NCBI RefSeq assembly: GCF_900177725.1
Contig: NZ_FXAT01000003.1
Coordinates: forward strand, 124,001 to 188,000
Source of the DNA: Paraburkholderia susongensis
GTDB lineage: Bacteria; Pseudomonadota; Gammaproteobacteria; Burkholderiales; Burkholderiaceae
DNA length: 64,000 nucleotides
Reading direction: 5' to 3'
Of the stretch, positions 60,093 to 64,000 are shown piece by piece; position 1 is the first letter of the stretch; every line of letters begins with the position of its first letter. Made by a program: the position numbers and the translations under genes. Under the pieces are notes generated by a model, which was given only the letters and a program-made list of their open reading frames with translations, was not told the DNA's origin and ran no database searches.

Positions 60093-60785
60093 TCAGAGAT
60101 AAGCCGCGAGCAGCATCACCACGGCAGCGCCGACGCCGAGCGGCAGCAGCGCCAGCAGCGCTGGCGTCTGCCGCGGCGCGTCGATGGACGAGGGCAACAG
60201 CTTGTAGCCCGTTAGCATCGGACGCACCAGGTTGTGTCCCTTCGCGACCGCGTAGAGAGCGATCACGAGCACGTGCAGCACCACCGCGGCGAGCAGCACG
60301 TCCCAAACAACCCCATGCAGCGTCGAGATCGCGTTGGCGAGCCATGCGGGCACGACTTCGCTCAACGGCCCTTCGTCGGCGATGTCGTTGTTGACGTAGA
60401 GCCCGCTCAGCGTCTCGACCAGCAGCAACGCGAGCAGCAGCAGGACCATCCAGCCGCCGGCCGCATTGTGGCCCACCTGCACATCCGGCTCGCGGCGAAA
60501 CAGGTGGCGCAAATGACGAAGTGCAGCCGCGGGCGACGCCACGAAACTGCGAAAGCGCGCGGTCTCACTGCCAAAGCAGCCCCATAGCAGCCGGAAAATA
60601 ACCAACGCGAGCAGCGTCTCGCCGACCCGGACGTGCCAGTCGATCCAGTTTAGTTTCAAGGTGACATAGGCCGCCGTGACCAGCACGACCACCAGCCAGT
60701 GAAACAGTCGCACCGGCGCGTCCCAGATCAGCACCGGGCGGCGGACAGGCTGTGTCGGCCGCGTGACGAGTTCGTGAGCATCCAT
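60093..60785 (-). CDS. Cytochrome b561-type membrane protein, second copy
   Basis: A 230-residue integral membrane protein of the cytochrome b561/Ni-Fe hydrogenase type. Histidines in WDAPVRLFHWLVVVL, LNWIDWHVRVGETL, and WDVLLAAVVLHVLVI fit heme ligation, and four to five hydrophobic helices are visible. It faces the redox cluster, ending 44 bp from the CHRD gene stop. It may serve the same pathway in the opposite direction or be a separate gene. The start at MDAHELVTRP was chosen because the upstream frame is Arg/Ser-rich and not family-like. Confidence 0.83.
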   Translation of the reverse strand: MDAHELVTRPTQPVRRPVLIWDAPVRLFHWLVVVLVTAAYVTLKLNWIDWHVRVGETLLALVIFRLLWGCFGSETARFRSFVASPAAALRHLRHLFRREPDVQVGHNAAGGWMVLLLLALLLVETLSGLYVNNDIADEGPLSEVVPAWLANAISTLHGVVWDVLLAAVVLHVLVIALYAVAKGHNLVRPMLTGYKLLPSSIDAPRQTPALLALLPLGVGAAVVMLLAAYL

Positions 60786-61665
60786 GTTTCGCGCCTCCGT
60801 CCGCAAGCGGCTGGAAGAGATACAGGCCCGGGGTGAACACCACTCCGGGGAATAGCAACGCGGTGACGCAATAGCCCGTGATGTTCTGTACGCCAGGCTT
60901 CTCAATCGCGAGCTCCGGCAGCGCCCGGAACGGTTGCATCCAATGACCCAGGACTCGCCGAAAGCGATTGCCATCGCCGCCTTGTCCAAGTTGGCGTGCA
61001 GCGCGTGCGCGGCTGGCATCGCGATTACGAATCTACCAGTTCGTCCAACCGCGCGCCCGTTGTGGGTGGCGAAACGACCGATGTACTTCATCAAGCGGCG
61101 GTCATGGTCCGGCAACTGATTGTCTGTTCGCGATGCTGGAATGGACGTCCACGAATTTCGGGTAACGCTCCGGAAGGGGTACTGAAACGCGATTGAAGCG
61201 AATGCGCTGATGATCGCTCAAGCAGCGCTTCTTGCTGGACGAACTTGCGTTTCGCTTTCCTGCCGATCCGCGCGGCAAGGCTGACTCCGCCTGCAGCTTG
61301 TATCCGCGTATTGCACGGCGTAGACTGAGAATTGACGTGGAGATGGCATTCCTCCCTAACCGCCCGCAAGGGCTAATGATGCCTACAGGCCTGGGTTTAG
61401 GTACTGTGGGCACGCCTCGACTCGCTTCGTTTGTCTGAAGCGCGCGCCATCGTCAAGCTGGCGTCCCCTCCCAGTTTTCATCACCGTACCGATTAACGTC
61501 TGTCCGCCTCGCTGATTGCAGTCGAGCGCGCTGGCGGCGTCGGAATCTCTGCTCAGGCTCCATCCCGCCGTGTGACAGCCGTGTCTCGTGCGTGCGGTCG
61601 ACGGAATCTGGTTGCAGGCACAGGTGTGCGGCTGCCAGGCAGGAAGTAGGAGGAAGGGGGTGCGC
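60786..61665. other. 880-bp region without a supported gene
   Basis: Short open frames on both strands have no recognised family. One minus frame (60570-60939) begins with a hydrophobic stretch but runs antisense-like into the cytochrome gene. The stretch from 61300 to 61500 is less GC-rich. It may be a former gene or accessory boundary. A strong ribosome site at its right end belongs to the MutS-like gene. Confidence 0.5.
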
Positions 61666-63201
61666 ATGGTCTTTCACAGCATCCTGTTCGAAAAACCAGA
61701 GGACGGCCCCAGGCGCGATGACGTGCCCGAGCCAGATTTCTTTTGCGATCTCAATCTCGACCAGATCGTTGCGGCAGTCACGACGGGATGGAACGACTAC
61801 AACCTGAAGCCGTTCTTTTACACCGAGTTGTCGCGTGAGGAAGCGATCACGTATCGGCACGAGGTCATGCAGGACCTCGACGATGCTGGCGTGTTCGCCA
61901 GCATCAATGCTTTCGCCCAGGGCATGCGCAAAATGCGCGAGCACCTGGCACAGGCGGAAAAGCTCCACTACAGGCTCCAGAAGGAGTGGTGGTTCCTCGA
62001 AGCAGTCGTGGTTTATTGCGAGACACTTGCGGTCTTTGCCCGGGATCTGCCGCTGGCAGCGCCCACATCGAAAGGGCTAAGGGCGTTTCATCAATACCTG
62101 ACTGGATATGCTGCATCGGAGCGCTTTCAGTCGCTCACACATGACGCAGACCATATCAAGAGGCGCCTTTCGGCGATTCGATATTGCGTGCTCATCAAGG
62201 GAAGCGTCGTCACGGTACGCCACTACGACGCGGAAATTGACTACAGCACCGACGTTCTGCATATCTTCGAGAAATTCAAGCAGGGCGTGGTCAAGGATCA
62301 TCGCGTCGAGTTGCGCGACTGGCTCGACATGAATCACGTCGAAGCGCACGTCCTGGACTTCGTTGCGCAACTGTACCCGCAGGAGTTCATGGAGCTCGCC
62401 ACATACTGCGCGAACAACGCGAGCTTTCCCGATGCCACGATCCGCACGTTCGACCGCGAAGTCCAGTTCTACTTCGCGTACCGCGGCTACATCGATATCT
62501 GCAAAGCGGCGGATCTGTGCTTTTGCTACCCGCGCGTGTCATCCAGCAACAAAGCCGTGCGCTGCGACGAGACGTTCGATCTGGCGCTCGCGCACAAACT
62601 CACGAGCGAAAACGCACGTGTCGTCCAGAATGATTTTCATCTCGATGACGAAGAACGCCTGATCGTCGTATCGGGTCCCAACAACGGCGGAAAAACGACC
62701 TTTGCGCGCACCTTTGGCCAACTGCATTATCTGGCGAGGATCGGTTGTCCAGTTCCCGGCCGCAATGCCACGCTCTTTCTGTACGACCGGCTGTTCACGC
62801 ATTTCGAGCGCGAAGAAAATACCAAGGATCTGCGCGGCAAGCTTCAGGACGACCTGATGCGCGTTCATCACATAATGAGGCACGCCACGTCGCGCAGCCT
62901 CATCATCATGAATGAGATCTTCAGCTCGACAACGCTGACTGACGCACTCTTCCTGAGCAGGAAGATCATCGGCGAGATACTGGAGCGCGACTCGTTGTGC
63001 GTTTGTGTGACCTTCATCGAGGAGCTTGCGCATCTTGGCGAACAGGTCGTGAGCATGGTCAGCGAGATCAAGCCGGGGGACCCGGCTTCCCGCACCTACA
63101 GAGTGAGAAGAAAACCCGCTGACGGTCGCGCGTATGCGGTGTCGGTCGCAGAACACTATGGCTTGACATACGACCATCTGAAGGAGCGGCTCGGGCTATG
63201 A
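61666..63201 (+). CDS. MutS-family ATPase outside the mismatch-repair group
   Basis: A 511-residue protein whose C-terminal third is the MutS domain V ATPase. Walker A is G337-P-N-N-G-G-K343-T344, and Walker B reads LIIMNEIFSSTTLTDA with Asn416-Glu417 in place of Asp-Glu. The N-terminal 320 residues are helical and resemble MutS core/lever domains. The mismatch-reading domain I with its Phe-x-Glu is absent. AGGAAGGGGG stands a few bases before the ATG at 61666. The stop overlaps the next MutS-like gene as ATGA. The role is unknown. Confidence 0.83.
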   Translation: MVFHSILFEKPEDGPRRDDVPEPDFFCDLNLDQIVAAVTTGWNDYNLKPFFYTELSREEAITYRHEVMQDLDDAGVFASINAFAQGMRKMREHLAQAEKLHYRLQKEWWFLEAVVVYCETLAVFARDLPLAAPTSKGLRAFHQYLTGYAASERFQSLTHDADHIKRRLSAIRYCVLIKGSVVTVRHYDAEIDYSTDVLHIFEKFKQGVVKDHRVELRDWLDMNHVEAHVLDFVAQLYPQEFMELATYCANNASFPDATIRTFDREVQFYFAYRGYIDICKAADLCFCYPRVSSSNKAVRCDETFDLALAHKLTSENARVVQNDFHLDDEERLIVVSGPNNGGKTTFARTFGQLHYLARIGCPVPGRNATLFLYDRLFTHFEREENTKDLRGKLQDDLMRVHHIMRHATSRSLIIMNEIFSSTTLTDALFLSRKIIGEILERDSLCVCVTFIEELAHLGEQVVSMVSEIKPGDPASRTYRVRRKPADGRAYAVSVAEHYGLTYDHLKERLGL

Positions 63202-64000
63202 AGGCATATCTCCTCTACAGGGACCGCGACTTCAATATGCACCGCGAGGCCGGGTGGAACGAGCCGGCGCTGGTACAGGACCTGGAACTGAACACGCTCT
63301 ATCAGACGATGGCGCAGGGCGACGCGTTTCTCTACGACGTCATCAAGCGGGTCGTCCCGGTCAGCTCGGTCGTTCTGGACGAAATCACCTATCGCCAGAC
63401 CATTCTCAACGACTGCATCACTCGCGAAGCCACTGTGCGGCAGCTCTACGCTATCGCGATCGAGGCGATCGAAACAGAGCGCAAGAGCCACTACAGTTTC
63501 TTTTCCTCGTCGGCCAGTTCGGTGCTGTACGGTGCGCGGGAAATGATCCAGCAATTTGTCGGTGTGCTGAAGACGCTGAGGACCGTAGCGGACTCGCAGG
63601 CCGGGCAGTTCCAGTCAGAAGGGTTTGCCCAATTTTTCTCGATGATTCAGCGCGAGTTGACGGACGAGTACTTTTTGACGATCCGGCAATGTCTCAAGGA
63701 GCTCAAGTTCGGCGGCGGAGTGCTGATCAGTGCCGGTTTGGGCACGGGCAACAAGGGAATCAACTACGTACTGCGCAAACCACACGAAAAAGATCCCAAT
63801 TTTCTGAAGCGGCTGCTCGCCAAACGGTCGCCCTCGTTGACGTTTCGTATTGCCGATCGAGACGAGAATGGTGCCCGCGCATTGGCAGAACTGGAGGCGC
63901 GCGGTATCAATCTCGTCGCCAACGCGCTTGCGCAATCAGCCGACCACATTCTCAGCTTCTTTACGATGCTGCGCACCGAACTGGCTTTCTACCTCGGTTG
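63198..64000 (+). CDS. Second MutS-like protein, cut by window edge
   Basis: The first 267 codons of a partner gene. It begins MKAYLLYRDRDFNMHREAGW and continues as a helical, MutS-core-like segment (LELNTLYQTMAQGDAFLYDV, then YRQTILNDCITREA) in the style of non-classical MutS proteins. Its ATPase domain, if present, lies beyond the window. The ATGA overlap with the previous gene shows that the two are translated together. The open frame continues to the edge with no stop. Confidence 0.8.
   Translation, partial: MKAYLLYRDRDFNMHREAGWNEPALVQDLELNTLYQTMAQGDAFLYDVIKRVVPVSSVVLDEITYRQTILNDCITREATVRQLYAIAIEAIETERKSHYSFFSSSASSVLYGAREMIQQFVGVLKTLRTVADSQAGQFQSEGFAQFFSMIQRELTDEYFLTIRQCLKELKFGGGVLISAGLGTGNKGINYVLRKPHEKDPNFLKRLLAKRSPSLTFRIADRDENGARALAELEARGINLVANALAQSADHILSFFTMLRTELAFYLG

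Noticed and set aside
60565..60939. Hydrophobic minus-strand frame before the second cytochrome b
   Set aside because: Only the first 50 codons look coding. The rest runs across the cytochrome gene in another frame.

Overview
This window looks like part of the main chromosome of a Burkholderiaceae member, most likely Paraburkholderia or Burkholderia. The evidence is uniformly high GC, third-position GC so strong that long shadow reading frames run antisense to many real genes, and a gene set typical of that family: split metH, a PhaM-like granule protein, DUF2917, DUF3567, DUF1840, a bioA-F-D-B cluster and an MCE transporter operon. No rRNA, tRNA, CRISPR array, insertion sequence or prophage was recognised. 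Nearly everything is ordinary core metabolism. Accessory or decaying material appears at about 28.7 kb, 42 kb and from 60.8 kb to the right edge.

Layout. From 0 to 4 kb, minus strand, lie the C4-dicarboxylate genes dctA, dctB and the start of dctD, with a textbook sigma-54 promoter and paired inverted repeats upstream of dctA. From 4 to 11 kb are ugpQ, the lipoate genes lipB-lipA, a DUF2917/LysR divergent pair, ybeD-dat and a D-Ala-D-Ala carboxypeptidase. From 11 to 17.3 kb are an alpha/beta hydrolase, a 2Fe-2S ferredoxin, a VanZ-like protein and a four-gene MCE lipid-transport operon (permease, ATPase, MCE protein, lipoprotein). From 17.3 to 21.2 kb are birA, coaX with an in-frame repeat insert, a small membrane protein, rfaE2 and a di-iron ferritin-like protein. 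From 21.8 to 28.6 kb are a PhaM-like protein, an enoyl-CoA hydratase, an orphan branched-chain-amino-acid-type binding protein, a fumarylacetoacetate hydrolase divergent from an IclR regulator, and a DUF3108 protein.

From 28.7 to 42.7 kb are a pcaD-like relic, DUF3567, methionine synthase split in two genes, argS, a SPOR protein, dsbA, an SDR enzyme, a BtuF-like protein, an orphan DppA-like binding protein, and a muramidase relic overlapping a lysozyme-inhibitor-like gene. From 42.9 to 50.1 kb are a metallo-beta-lactamase-fold protein and a MerR regulator whose promoter has the MerR-type 19-bp spacer, followed by aceK, a thiolase, a short-chain dehydrogenase, an acyl-CoA dehydrogenase and a YchJ-like protein. 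From 50.6 to 57.1 kb are a secreted hydrolase and the complete bioA-bioF-bioD-bioB cluster with a strong terminator.

From 57.3 to 60.8 kb is a redox cluster: cytochrome b561, a molybdopterin oxidoreductase, a DUF5666-like protein, a CHRD protein, and an opposing second cytochrome b. From 61.7 kb to the edge, two genes that overlap by 4 bp encode MutS-family proteins outside the classical mismatch-repair architecture. The first has a Walker B Asn-Glu in place of Asp-Glu. The second runs off the window. This pair is the least understood system here.

Pathway links: birA (no DNA-binding domain) and the bio cluster together cover biotin synthesis and attachment. lipA/lipB cover lipoate. The MerR-to-acyl-CoA-dehydrogenase block fits acyl-CoA breakdown feeding the glyoxylate/TCA branch controlled by AceK.
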